Below are positions 1 through 7,562 of a stretch of DNA of 64,000 nucleotides, in pieces; within the stretch, counting starts at the first letter, position 1; each line of letters starts with the position of its first letter. The position numbers were made by a program, and so were the translations under genes. The notes beneath the pieces were generated by a model. That model did no database searches. It saw nothing but the letters and a program-made list of their open reading frames with translations, and was not told where the DNA came from. The stretch is taken from positions 1 through 64,000 of the forward strand of contig NZ_QAGM01000001.1 of NCBI RefSeq assembly GCF_003049725.1. Direction: 5' to 3'. This DNA is from Oceanimonas marisflavi (GTDB lineage: Bacteria > Pseudomonadota > Gammaproteobacteria > Enterobacterales > Aeromonadaceae).

Positions 1-126
1 CTCATTTGCTTGGCTGGAGAAGTGTCGGAGGCTGTGGAAGAACTGCGAGCGCAAGCTCAATACGAGCTTGCAGTTCATCCACTTGGCATTTTTGGTTTTG
101 CTATTACGGAGATCGTAAACAGGTTC
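1..126 (+). mobile_element. 3' end of an IS5-family insertion sequence (truncated by window start)
   Basis: The frame from base 2 to the TAA at 116-118 encodes the C-terminus of a transposase, including the stretch EKCRRLWKNCERKLNTSLQF followed by a hydrophobic tail ending LLLRRS. This closely resembles the C-terminal helix of IS5-family (IS427/IS1031-like) DDE transposases. The sequence AAACAGGTTC at 117-126 looks like the right terminal inverted repeat. It is followed by TAA, the kind of 3-bp target duplication these elements make. The left end is outside the window, so whether the element is complete cannot be judged. Confidence 0.6.
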
Positions 127-222
127 TAAGCCATAAGCTTTCAGCTGTAAGTAGCTGCCGCTTTAGCCGGCAGGGCCTGTATAACAGTGCTTAAACACAC
201 AGGCGCCTGCAGATTTGCGCTT

Positions 223-293
223 GTAGGCCGGGCTTTATGCCCGGCAACCCAGTTGCAAGACGATTTATTTGCCGCGTATAAAACGCGGCCTAC
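223..293. repeat. REP doublet (two inverted palindromic units)
   Basis: Two 25-bp units with the same layout lie in opposite orientation: one at 223-247 on plus and one at 269-293 on minus. Each starts GTAGGCCG, has a TTTAT or TTTTAT loop and ends CGGCAA. The stems GCCGGGC/GCCCGGC and GCCGCGT/ACGCGGC differ but both remain perfectly paired, which suggests compensatory change in a mobile REP family. The pair sits between the IS end and the 3' end of the response regulator gene. No clear U-tract follows, so it is not called a terminator. Confidence 0.65.
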
Positions 294-294
294 C

Positions 295-336
295 ATTCCC
301 TGATCCCTATTCCCCATTCCCTGATCCCTGCTCCCT
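295..336. repeat. Six-copy heptamer array (xxTCCCT)
   Basis: Six consecutive 7-bp units run from 295 to 336: ATTCCCT, GATCCCT, ATTCCCC, ATTCCCT, GATCCCT, GCTCCCT. The array contains the stop codon and last codons of the minus-strand response regulator (stop at 307-309), so the C-terminal residues of that protein are written by the repeat. The G-rich strand is the coding strand, as in the arrays at 12340 and 21983. Confidence 0.7.
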
Positions 337-918
337 GGTCATTGCCAGCTGCCAGCAGTGCAGCAGCTCGGCCATATTGGCCGCTTCCATCTTGTTCATG
401 GCCGAAGCCCTGTGCACTTCCACGGTACGCACCGCCACGCACAGGCTTTCGGCAATGGCCTTGTTGGTCAGCCCCTGGGCCACCAGCGTCACCACCTCGT
501 GCTCCCGCGCCGACAACCGGGCCACGCGGCAGCGGGCACTGGCCTGCTGCCCCAGCAGCTGCGCATGTTGCCGGGCCTGTTCCAGCACCTCCGCCAGGCG
601 GCGGGCATCCACCGGCTTTTCCAGAAAATCCACCGCGCCCCGTTTCATGGCCTCCACCGCCTGGGGCACATCACCGTGGCCGGTAAGCAGGATCACCGCC
701 ACCGGGCACCGGCGGCGGTTAAGCTCCGCCAGCACCTCCAGCCCGTCCTTTCCCGGCATGGCCAGATCCAGCAACAATACCGCTTCGGTGTTATCGTCGA
801 GTTCATCCAGAAAGTGCCCCGGCTCGGACCAGCCGGTGCTTTCATGGCCCATGGCTTTTAATAAAAAACCGTTGGCGGCCAGTACCTTGGGATCATCATC
901 CAGCAGGTAAATATGCAT
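307..918 (-). CDS. FixJ/TtrR-like response regulator
   Basis: This 203-residue two-domain regulator has an N-terminal receiver (acidic DDD at 7-9, phosphoacceptor Asp51 in LLLDLAMPG, conserved Lys in FLEKPVDARR) and a C-terminal LuxR-type helix-turn-helix (LSAREHEVVTLVAQGLTNK). It is of the FixJ/TtrR/DctR class. Its start codon overlaps the stop of the upstream kinase gene by one base, so the two are translationally coupled partners. TtrR proteins activate tetrathionate reductase genes, but no ttrABC is present in the window, so the target is unknown. The C-terminal residues lie in a heptamer repeat array and may vary between strains. Confidence 0.85.
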   Translation of the reverse strand: MHIYLLDDDPKVLAANGFLLKAMGHESTGWSEPGHFLDELDDNTEAVLLLDLAMPGKDGLEVLAELNRRRCPVAVILLTGHGDVPQAVEAMKRGAVDFLEKPVDARRLAEVLEQARQHAQLLGQQASARCRVARLSAREHEVVTLVAQGLTNKAIAESLCVAVRTVEVHRASAMNKMEAANMAELLHCWQLAMTREQGSGNGE

Positions 919-2654
919 TATTGCTCCTCGGGCAAAAACAGTTCAGCCAGGGTGCCATTTTTCACATTGGTCAGGGTCAGGCTTCCTCCCAGCCGCCGGG
1001 CCAGCCGGTAGCTGACCATCAGGCCAATGCCCATGCCGTGAATACGACTGGCGGGCAGGGTGTGGCCCAGGGCTTCAATCACCACGGTTGATACCCCGCC
1101 GGCATTATCCTGTACGCTGACACGCCAGCCGTCTGCCTCGCGTCTGGCAGACAGTTGTAACCGGCCACCCTGCCCACGGCGCTCAAAGGCATCCAGGCTG
1201 TTGCCCAGCAGGTTGGACAATATCTGCTCCACCGCCGGCTGCACGCTGAGCAGGGTACCCGGCTCGGTCTGTACCTCGAGCCGTACCCCGGCGGCATGGG
1301 CTCTGGGGATCAGCCGCCCGGCCAGATCCCGGCACAGCGCCTCAGGTGCAAAGGCTTCGGGCCCCGGCAGTGGCTGACTGGCCCACTGACGAAAACGGCG
1401 AATAATGTCGGCGCCTCGCTCGGTTTCACTGACAATATGATTAAACACGTCACGGCTGTTTTGCTCAGCCGTTATCAGCTCGCCGGCCTGGGCATAGGCC
1501 TGAATGGCCGACAGCGGCTGATTGAGCTCATGGGCCAGGCCGGTGGCCATTTCTCCCAGCAGGGTGGCCTGGCGCGCCCGGGCCAGCTCCTGCTCCCGGC
1601 TCTGAATAAGGTGATGCAGCCGGTCCCGTTCGTCGGTACGCTTCAGCAACAGCCGGGTTACCCGCACATGGTGCAGGGCAATGGTCAGCAGTACCAGCAT
1701 CAGCCCCGCCAGCCACTGCCAGTACCCCAGCAGCACACTGCGCAGGGTCTGCCAGGTGGGTACCTCTTCCCGGTTCAGCTGCCAGCCTCTGAGCAGCTGC
1801 TCCACCTCGTCCAGCCGAATGGGGGCTCCCCACAGCGGCCGGCCATTCTGCTTCATGGCCAGCAGGGCCTGGGTTATTTCCCGCAGCAAACTCTCGTCCC
1901 GGCTGTCGACGGCGGCAAAGCTCCAGCCCGGATAAAGCGGCGTGGAGCGCACGCAGGGTGCCTCGGCCTGTATCATCAGTGCCTGGTAGTCGGCCGGGTT
2001 GACCAGCCCTTCCTGCGCCATTTGCTCCAGAGTACAGGCAGGCACCATGGCCGCATCCAGCGCGCCATCGCGCAGCAGATACACCAGAGCATCCACCGGA
2101 TAGCCACGAAACTGCAAGTCCAGGCTGGTGAGCGCCACTCCCTGGCGGCGCAGCTGCTCCGCCACCAGCAGGTAGCCGCCAAAAGCCTGCTCGTGCACGG
2201 CACCCACCCGCCGTCCGGGCAACTGATTACTGTTGGTAATGCCGCTGCCGGCGCGCACCAGCAGGGTGGCGGCCACGCTTTCCCGGGCCGAGCCAAAACG
2301 CGGGTCCAGCCAGGAAGCGAGCCAGTTCAGCCCCTGGTGGCGGCTCAGCACATAATGGGCCGGATGAGTGACCATAAAGTCCAGCCGCTCCTCGGCCAGC
2401 GCCGTATCCAGCTCCTGCTGGGTCAGAAACCTTCCCTCAAAATGATGTGCCGGCAGCGCACGGTTCAGACCATCGAGCACCGGCTGCCATTCCGCCCGCC
2501 CCTGCGCTTCACCCCGGTAGGCCAGAAAGCCGACGCGGTATTCTGCCGCCTGGGCCAGTGCCGGTAATAACAGCAGGCAGCCGGCGTACAGCAGCCCCGC
2601 ACACCGGCAAAAAAGTTTCGTTTGGATAATTAACCACCTGGCCATCACAGACAT
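918..2654 (-). CDS. TtrS-like sensor histidine kinase with periplasmic PhnD-type domain
   Basis: This 578-residue membrane kinase starts with a signal sequence (cleavage likely near AQAAEYRVG). A periplasmic phosphonate-binding-like (PhnD/TtrS type) sensor domain of about 230 residues follows, then a membrane segment near 308-326. The cytoplasmic kinase has an H-box (GLAHELNQPLSAIQAYAQA, His near 374), an N-box (NLLGNSLDAFE) and ATP-lid glycines (DNAGGVS). The organisation matches TtrS/ThsS-type sensors of sulfur oxyanions, but ligand specificity cannot be read from sequence. It lies about 55 bp downstream of the small membrane protein that ends the nap genes, in the same direction, and may be co-transcribed with them. 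Confidence 0.82.
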   Translation of the reverse strand: MSVMARWLIIQTKLFCRCAGLLYAGCLLLLPALAQAAEYRVGFLAYRGEAQGRAEWQPVLDGLNRALPAHHFEGRFLTQQELDTALAEERLDFMVTHPAHYVLSRHQGLNWLASWLDPRFGSARESVAATLLVRAGSGITNSNQLPGRRVGAVHEQAFGGYLLVAEQLRRQGVALTSLDLQFRGYPVDALVYLLRDGALDAAMVPACTLEQMAQEGLVNPADYQALMIQAEAPCVRSTPLYPGWSFAAVDSRDESLLREITQALLAMKQNGRPLWGAPIRLDEVEQLLRGWQLNREEVPTWQTLRSVLLGYWQWLAGLMLVLLTIALHHVRVTRLLLKRTDERDRLHHLIQSREQELARARQATLLGEMATGLAHELNQPLSAIQAYAQAGELITAEQNSRDVFNHIVSETERGADIIRRFRQWASQPLPGPEAFAPEALCRDLAGRLIPRAHAAGVRLEVQTEPGTLLSVQPAVEQILSNLLGNSLDAFERRGQGGRLQLSARREADGWRVSVQDNAGGVSTVVIEALGHTLPASRIHGMGIGLMVSYRLARRLGGSLTLTNVKNGTLAELFLPEEQ

Positions 2655-2708
2655 GTTGTCCTGATCCCATGATCAGCGACCTGCACACATGCACCGGCCC
2701 CCTTCACA

Positions 2709-2846
2709 TTATTCCATGTTTCTGTCCTTGCCCAGCGACAACAGCATAATGGACACGGCGGCCACCGCCACAAAGCCCGCCAGAATAATCACGGGCATGG
2801 CCGCATACCCCAGAATATGCCAGATAATCGACTCAAGTTGACTCAT
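2709..2846 (-). CDS. 45-residue membrane protein at the end of the nap operon
   Basis: A short gene with a strong ribosome binding site (AAAGGAGG upstream of ATG) encodes 45 residues starting MSQLESIIWHILGYAAM. One hydrophobic helix (about residues 14-36) follows a short amphipathic N-terminus, and the tail is charged (GKDRNME). Size and sequence resemble the short conserved proteins (TIGR02808-like) found beside nap genes in gammaproteobacteria; this match is from memory. It starts 35 bp after the napC stop, in the same direction, so it is probably part of the nap operon. A role in assembling or stabilising the membrane quinol-oxidising part is an inference. Confidence 0.72.
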   Translation of the reverse strand: MSQLESIIWHILGYAAMPVIILAGFVAVAAVSIMLLSLGKDRNME

Positions 2847-2881
2847 TGTTCTTTCCTCCTTTGGTTCGGACCCGCCGGCAA

Positions 2882-3454
2882 TTACCAGCCCTCGACGCCC
2901 TTCATGTCGGGCAACCGGTGCGCTATGCCCTTGTGGCAGTCCACACAGGTTTTCTCACCGGAGGCCAGGGCGGTGGAATGCTGCCTGACACTGCGCGGCC
3001 CCTGTTCGGAAAAGTCCATGTACTCAAAGTTGTGACAGTTGCGGCACTCCTGGGAGTCATTGTTTTTCAGGCGATGCCATTCCCGGTTGGCCAGGTAACC
3101 CCGCCGCTCCCTGAACTTTTCCTCGGTATCAATGGTGCCCATGGCAAAGGCTACCAGCTCTTTCGACGCCTGCACCTTGCGCACTATCTTGTCGGTCCAG
3201 TTATGGGGTACATGGCAGTCCGAGCATATCGCCCGCACGCCGGAGCGGTTGGAATAGTGAATGGTCTCACGGATCTCCTTGACGATAGGCGCATGGCACC
3301 CGGAGCAGAAAGCTTCACTGTTGGTGGCCTCCATGCCGGTATTGAATCCCCCCCAGAACAGCAACCCCCCAATAAACCCCATAAAGAGCAACAGGCCGGC
3401 CGCCGCCTTGCTTGGCGACTTCATGCGTCGCCAAAATCTTTTTAACAGCTTCAT
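2882..3454 (-). CDS. napC: NapC, membrane-anchored tetrahaem c-type cytochrome
   Basis: This 190-residue NapC/NirT-family protein passes electrons from the quinol pool to the periplasmic NapAB nitrate reductase. One N-terminal anchor helix (near AAGLLLFMGFIGGLLFW) precedes four haem-binding motifs: CSGCH, CSDCH, CRNCH and CVDCH. The length is typical of the family. It starts 26 bp after napB and is followed by the small membrane protein gene, so it belongs to the minus-strand nap operon. No napG or napH is seen, so electron entry is presumably through NapC alone. Confidence 0.96.
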   Translation of the reverse strand: MKLLKRFWRRMKSPSKAAAGLLLFMGFIGGLLFWGGFNTGMEATNSEAFCSGCHAPIVKEIRETIHYSNRSGVRAICSDCHVPHNWTDKIVRKVQASKELVAFAMGTIDTEEKFRERRGYLANREWHRLKNNDSQECRNCHNFEYMDFSEQGPRSVRQHSTALASGEKTCVDCHKGIAHRLPDMKGVEGW

Positions 3455-3480
3455 TTATCGCCTCTCTTTGTCCGTGGCGG

Positions 3481-3948
3481 TTATTTTCTCAGTCCGTCAA
3501 CCGGCTGGAAGGTGTTGTCAACCAGGGGGCTGGCATCGGCCTGGGGGACATGACACTGCAGGCAGAAGTAGCGGCGCGGTGACACATCGGACAGTACCTG
3601 CCCCTGCCGCGACTGGTAATGGGTCACACTGATCTTGGTCGCTCCCATTTCGTTGGCATTCTTCCAGCCGTGGCAAGACAGACACTTGTTGGCATTCAGG
3701 GAGACTTCATAGTTACGGATGGTATGAGGCACCAGAGGCGGCTGATAGACATAATCACTGTCGATCGTGCCCCTGTCCCGGGGATAACGCTTCATCCCGT
3801 CGGCCGCCCGTGTGGTCTCCAGCTCGGTGATGCCACGCAACGATTCCACGCCGCCGATACCGCCCGGATTGTGAAGCTCTTCTGCACTGTGCACGACGCC
3901 GGCGAGCAGCATTCCCATTGCCATGACCGTTAAAAACAATCGTTTCAT
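3481..3948 (-). CDS. napB: NapB, dihaem c-type cytochrome subunit of periplasmic nitrate reductase
   Basis: This is the small electron-transfer subunit of the NapAB complex. The protein has a cleavable signal (MKRLFLTVMAMGMLLAGVVHSA) and two CXXCH haem motifs (CLSCH and CLQCH), as expected for NapB. An open frame extends upstream to 4053, but the ATG at 3948 is preferred: it begins the signal peptide and has a GGAG ribosome site just upstream. That gives 155 residues, normal for NapB. The napA stop lies 77 bp upstream. Exported via Sec, with haem attached in the periplasm. Confidence 0.95.
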   Translation of the reverse strand: MKRLFLTVMAMGMLLAGVVHSAEELHNPGGIGGVESLRGITELETTRAADGMKRYPRDRGTIDSDYVYQPPLVPHTIRNYEVSLNANKCLSCHGWKNANEMGATKISVTHYQSRQGQVLSDVSPRRYFCLQCHVPQADASPLVDNTFQPVDGLRK

Positions 3949-4025
3949 TAATCTTCTCCGCCTGCTAAGTAACATCCGGTAGCCGCGCCGACCGCTGGCG
4001 GCCAGCGCGCTCCTGACTCCTTGAC

Positions 4026-6512
4026 TTACACCTTGGTGATTTTGATCGGGCACTTCTTGAAATCGGTCTGCTTTGACAGCGGATCCGTGGCATCCAGGAT
4101 CAGCTTGTTGACCAGGATCCGGGCATCAAAGAAAGGCACGAACACCAGCCCCACAGGCGGCCGGTTGCGCCCCCGCGTTTCCACCCGGCAACGCACCTCC
4201 CCGCGCCGCGAGGTCAGCAGCACCTCGTCGCCACGGCGCAGACCGCGAGAGCTGGCATCATCTGGATGGATATAACAGAGAGCATCCGGCACCGCCTTGT
4301 AGAGCTCGGGCACACGGCGGGTCATGGTGCCGCTATGCCAGTGTTCCAGCACCCGGCCGGTGCACAGCCACAGATCATACTCGCTGTCCGGGGTTTCGGG
4401 CGCCGGCTCGAACGGGGCAAAAATGATATTGGCTTTGCCATCCGGCTGGCCGTAGAAGCGGTACCCGGCACCGGCAGGCACATAGGGGTCGGAGCCTTCC
4501 ACAAAACGCCAGCGGGTCTCCTTGCCATTCACCACCGGCCAGCGCAAGCCCCGCTCCTGGTGGTAGACATCATAGGGAGCGAGATCATGGCCATGGCCAC
4601 GGCCAAAGGCGGCATATTCCTCGAACAGGCCTTTCTGCACGTAGAAGCCCTGGGCCCGGGCATCATCGTTCAGCTCCTGGGCTTCAGACAGGGGGTAGCG
4701 GTCTACCTGACCATTGCGAAACAGCACCTCATAGAGGGTTTTGCCCCGGTATTGCGGCGCCCTGGCCAGCAAATCCTCGCCCCACACTTCTTCCACCCGA
4801 AAGCGCTTGCTGAATTCCATCAGCTGCCACAGATCGGACTTCGCTTCCCCCTGGGCGGTCACCTGCTGATACCACACCTGGGTGCGGCGCTCGGCGTTGC
4901 CGTAAGCGCCCTCTTTTTCCACCCACATGGCGGTAGGCAGGATCAGGTCGGCGGCCTGGGCCGTGACCGTCGGGTAAGGGTCCGAGCAGACAATAAAGTT
5001 GTCCGGATTGCGGTAACCCGGCAGCCGTTCGGTATTGATATTGGGCCCGGCCTGCATATTGTTGTTGCACATCACCCAGTAGGCATTCATCTTGCCGTCC
5101 TTGAGCATCCGATCCTGCAACACCGCGTGGTAACCCGGCTCGGAGGGGATGGTGCCCTCCGGCAGTTGCCAGATTTTTTCGGCAATGGCCCTGTGCCTGG
5201 GGTTGTTCACCACCATGTCGGCGGGCAGGCGGTGGGAAAAGGTGCCGACTTCACGCGCCGTGCCGCAGGCTGAAGGCTGGCCGGTCAGCGAGAAGGGACC
5301 ACAGCCCGGCTGGGAGATTTTGCCGGTCAGCAGGTGGATGTTGTACACCAGACTGTTCATCCATACCCCGCGGGTATGCTGGTTCATGCCCATGGTCCAC
5401 AACGACATCACCCTGACCGCCGGATCGGCGTAGAGCCGGGCCATCTCCAGCAACCTGGCTTCCTCTACCCCCGACATGGCCGCCACTTTTTCCAGGGTAT
5501 ATTCCGCCACCGAGGCCTGGTATTCCTCAAATGTCATGGGGTGCATCTGGCCCGAATTGGCGTTGGCCGCTTTTTGCTGCAGCGGGTGCTCATCGCGCAG
5601 CCCGTAGCCGATGTCGGTGGTCGCCCGCTTGAAGTGGGTATGCTTGTTGACAAACTCCCAGTTCACCGCATCATTCTGAATAATGTAATTGGCGATAAAG
5701 TTGGCGATGGCCAGATCGGTTTGCGGCTCAAAGATCATGCCATTATCCGCCAGCTCAAAGGAGCGGTGGTAATAGGTCGACAGTACATTGACCCTGACAT
5801 GAGGGTGGCTCAGGCGGCGGTCGGTGAGCCGGGTCCACAGCACAGGGTGCATTTCGGCCATGTTGGAGCCCCACAGCACAAAGGCATCCGCCTGCTCGAA
5901 GTCGTCGTAGCAGCCCATGGGCTCATCAATGCCGAAGGTGCGCATAAATCCGCCCACCGCAGACGCCATGCAATGACGGGCATTCGGATCTATGTTGTTG
6001 GAGCGAAATCCGGCCTTCATCATCTTGGCCGCGGCGTAACCTTCCATGACCGTCCACTGGCCGGAGCCAAACATGCCGATGCCGGAGGGGCCGTGCTTTT
6101 TCAGCGCCGCTTTCCACTTGTCGGCCATGATATCAAAGGCCTGATCCCAGGAAATGGGCTGAAAATCCCCGTCTTTATCGAATTGGCCGTTTTTCATGCG
6201 CAGCAGCGGTGTTTGCAGGCGATCCTTGCCGTACATGATTTTCGACAGAAAATAGCCCTTGATGCAGTTAAGGCCCTTGTTCACCGGGGCTTCCGGATCC
6301 CCCTGGGTCGCCACCACCCGGCCATTCTGCGTGCCTACCAGCACCGAGCAGCCGGTGCCACAAAAACGGCATGGCGCCTTGTCCCACTTAATGGCGGTTT
6401 TATCGGAGCTGACAATCAGGTTGGTTGCGGTGACAGGCAGGGTAATGCCCGCCACGGCGGCGGCCGACGCCGCAGCGTTTGCTTTTACAAACGCCCGTCT
6501 GGTCATATTCAT
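4026..6512 (-). CDS. napA: NapA, periplasmic nitrate reductase catalytic subunit
   Basis: NapA reduces nitrate to nitrite in the periplasm at a bis-molybdopterin guanine dinucleotide centre. The 828-residue length is standard. A twin-arginine signal ([20 protein letters not shown]) sends the folded enzyme through Tat. A [4Fe-4S] site follows ([13 protein letters not shown], with the fourth Cys in [11 protein letters not shown]), then the molybdopterin oxidoreductase and dinucleotide-binding domains. The Mo-ligand Cys is likely the one in [14 protein letters not shown]. The gene sits between napD, its maturation chaperone, and napB. No frameshift or missing motif was seen. Confidence 0.97.
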   Translation of the reverse strand: MNMTRRAFVKANAAASAAAVAGITLPVTATNLIVSSDKTAIKWDKAPCRFCGTGCSVLVGTQNGRVVATQGDPEAPVNKGLNCIKGYFLSKIMYGKDRLQTPLLRMKNGQFDKDGDFQPISWDQAFDIMADKWKAALKKHGPSGIGMFGSGQWTVMEGYAAAKMMKAGFRSNNIDPNARHCMASAVGGFMRTFGIDEPMGCYDDFEQADAFVLWGSNMAEMHPVLWTRLTDRRLSHPHVRVNVLSTYYHRSFELADNGMIFEPQTDLAIANFIANYIIQNDAVNWEFVNKHTHFKRATTDIGYGLRDEHPLQQKAANANSGQMHPMTFEEYQASVAEYTLEKVAAMSGVEEARLLEMARLYADPAVRVMSLWTMGMNQHTRGVWMNSLVYNIHLLTGKISQPGCGPFSLTGQPSACGTAREVGTFSHRLPADMVVNNPRHRAIAEKIWQLPEGTIPSEPGYHAVLQDRMLKDGKMNAYWVMCNNNMQAGPNINTERLPGYRNPDNFIVCSDPYPTVTAQAADLILPTAMWVEKEGAYGNAERRTQVWYQQVTAQGEAKSDLWQLMEFSKRFRVEEVWGEDLLARAPQYRGKTLYEVLFRNGQVDRYPLSEAQELNDDARAQGFYVQKGLFEEYAAFGRGHGHDLAPYDVYHQERGLRWPVVNGKETRWRFVEGSDPYVPAGAGYRFYGQPDGKANIIFAPFEPAPETPDSEYDLWLCTGRVLEHWHSGTMTRRVPELYKAVPDALCYIHPDDASSRGLRRGDEVLLTSRRGEVRCRVETRGRNRPPVGLVFVPFFDARILVNKLILDATDPLSKQTDFKKCPIKITKV

Positions 6513-6526
6513 GGCTCATCCTCGGG

Positions 6527-6781
6527 TTAGGAATCAAGGTGTTCGATCTGGTGATACACCAGAAAGGTGGTTAACACCTGCTCCAGGTTGTTGATTTTGT
6601 CGATGGTGTCCGTCACGTAGCCCTGGTTTTCCGTTTCCAGCACCACGATGAGTTTTCCCGCTTCGCTCTCGCCGTAAATCTCCGTATTCGGCAACCGGGC
6701 GATGGCGTCTTTCACCGCCGGCAAATGCGCCGGCCTGACGTGAACAACCAGGCTTGAAATATGTACTTCCTGTAATGCCAT
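6527..6781 (-). CDS. napD: NapD, NapA-specific maturation chaperone
   Basis: This 84-residue ferredoxin-like-fold protein binds the Tat signal peptide of NapA and delays export until the cofactor is loaded. It begins MALQEVHISSLVVHVRP, typical of NapD, including the HISSLVVH stretch. It lies 14 bp upstream of napA and 27 bp downstream of napF. Cytoplasmic. Confidence 0.93.
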   Translation of the reverse strand: MALQEVHISSLVVHVRPAHLPAVKDAIARLPNTEIYGESEAGKLIVVLETENQGYVTDTIDKINNLEQVLTTFLVYHQIEHLDS

Positions 6782-6808
6782 GGTGAGGTCTCTTGTTGTT
6801 CCTGTATG

Positions 6809-7291
6809 CTATTCCTGTGTGCTGATCATGGTGATGGCCGATACCGGGCAAAGCGACACGCAGGCGCCGCACCCGCTGCAAAGATCCCTGGCCAGTTCGG
6901 GCAAAGCCACCCCTCCCGGTTGCAGCCGGAAGCGCAGCGCCTGGGGCTCACAGACATCACCACAGCTCCGGCACTCGATATTCCGGTAGGCCAGGCAGCC
7001 TTCGCCAATATGGGCGGTCAGCGACCAGGCCGGCTCGCTTCTGTCCCGGAACAAGGGTTCAGGACAGGCCTCGGCACAGCGGTAACAGAAGGTGCACTCC
7101 CCGTGACGGAAATCGACCTGGGGAAAGCCGCCGTCTCCCCTGACGATAATCCGGGTTTCACACGCCTCCAGACAGCGGTTGCACCGGCTGCAGGCATCCG
7201 TAAAGGCGTTGCCTTCCACCGCCCAGGGCAACCGGGGCCGGGCATCGGCCCGGTGACGGGTCAGTAATCGGCGACGGGAAGGATCAAACAT
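6809..7291 (-). CDS. napF: NapF, ferredoxin-type iron-sulfur protein
   Basis: This 160-residue cytoplasmic protein has four cysteine clusters of the [4Fe-4S] type (CSRCNRCLEAC, CTFCYRCAEAC, CRSCGDVC, CSGCGACVSLCP). NapF interacts with NapA and is thought to help post-translational assembly or activation of its iron-sulfur centre. It is the first gene of the nap operon, as in E. coli and Vibrio. The 271-bp region between it and narQ carries matches to NarP and FNR sites. Confidence 0.94.
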   Translation of the reverse strand: MFDPSRRRLLTRHRADARPRLPWAVEGNAFTDACSRCNRCLEACETRIIVRGDGGFPQVDFRHGECTFCYRCAEACPEPLFRDRSEPAWSLTAHIGEGCLAYRNIECRSCGDVCEPQALRFRLQPGGVALPELARDLCSGCGACVSLCPVSAITMISTQE

Positions 7292-7402
7292 GGCGCATAC
7301 TCCGCTGACGGCCTCACCGGCCCGGGGTCACCATCGGCATCACCGGCATGCCCCGTCGTGTTGTTTATGCGGCCAGTGTAGGCCCCGTTCTTTTTGCTGG
7401 AA

Positions 7403-7418
7403 TACCCACAAAGGGGTA
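7403..7418 (-). promoter_or_regulatory. Putative NarP 7-2-7 binding site upstream of napF
   Basis: TACCCAC-AA-AGGGGTA is an inverted pair of NarL/NarP heptamers with the 2-bp spacing required for the 7-2-7 arrangement recognised by NarP. Its centre (7410.5) lies about 42 bp upstream of the +1 expected from a possible -10 (TACACT on minus, 7375-7380). In E. coli the napF NarP site is at -44.5. The -10 is only a 4/6 match, so the promoter position is inference. Confidence 0.65.
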
Positions 7419-7432
7419 ATTAAGGGGGGTTA

Positions 7433-7446
7433 TTGTTCTGGATCAA
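7433..7446 (-). promoter_or_regulatory. Putative FNR box upstream of napF
   Basis: TTGTT-CTGG-ATCAA differs by one base from the FNR consensus TTGAT-N4-ATCAA. It is centred at 7439.5, 29 bp upstream of the NarP-type site, so anaerobic FNR and nitrate-responsive NarP could act together on napF as in E. coli. It could also affect the divergent narQP promoter. Confidence 0.6.
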
Positions 7447-7562
7447 AAAAGCACGCTGACAATGCTCACATTATTTGCATACGCTGATTGTCCCCGGCGC
7501 CTCTGCGGGCGATGGCCGGCACCAGGAACATGACGAACAGCGCTGGTGACAAGGAAAACCCT

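Noticed and set aside
6-194. 62-codon open frame at the window start
   Set aside because: Out of frame with the transposase tail at 2-118 and without family features.
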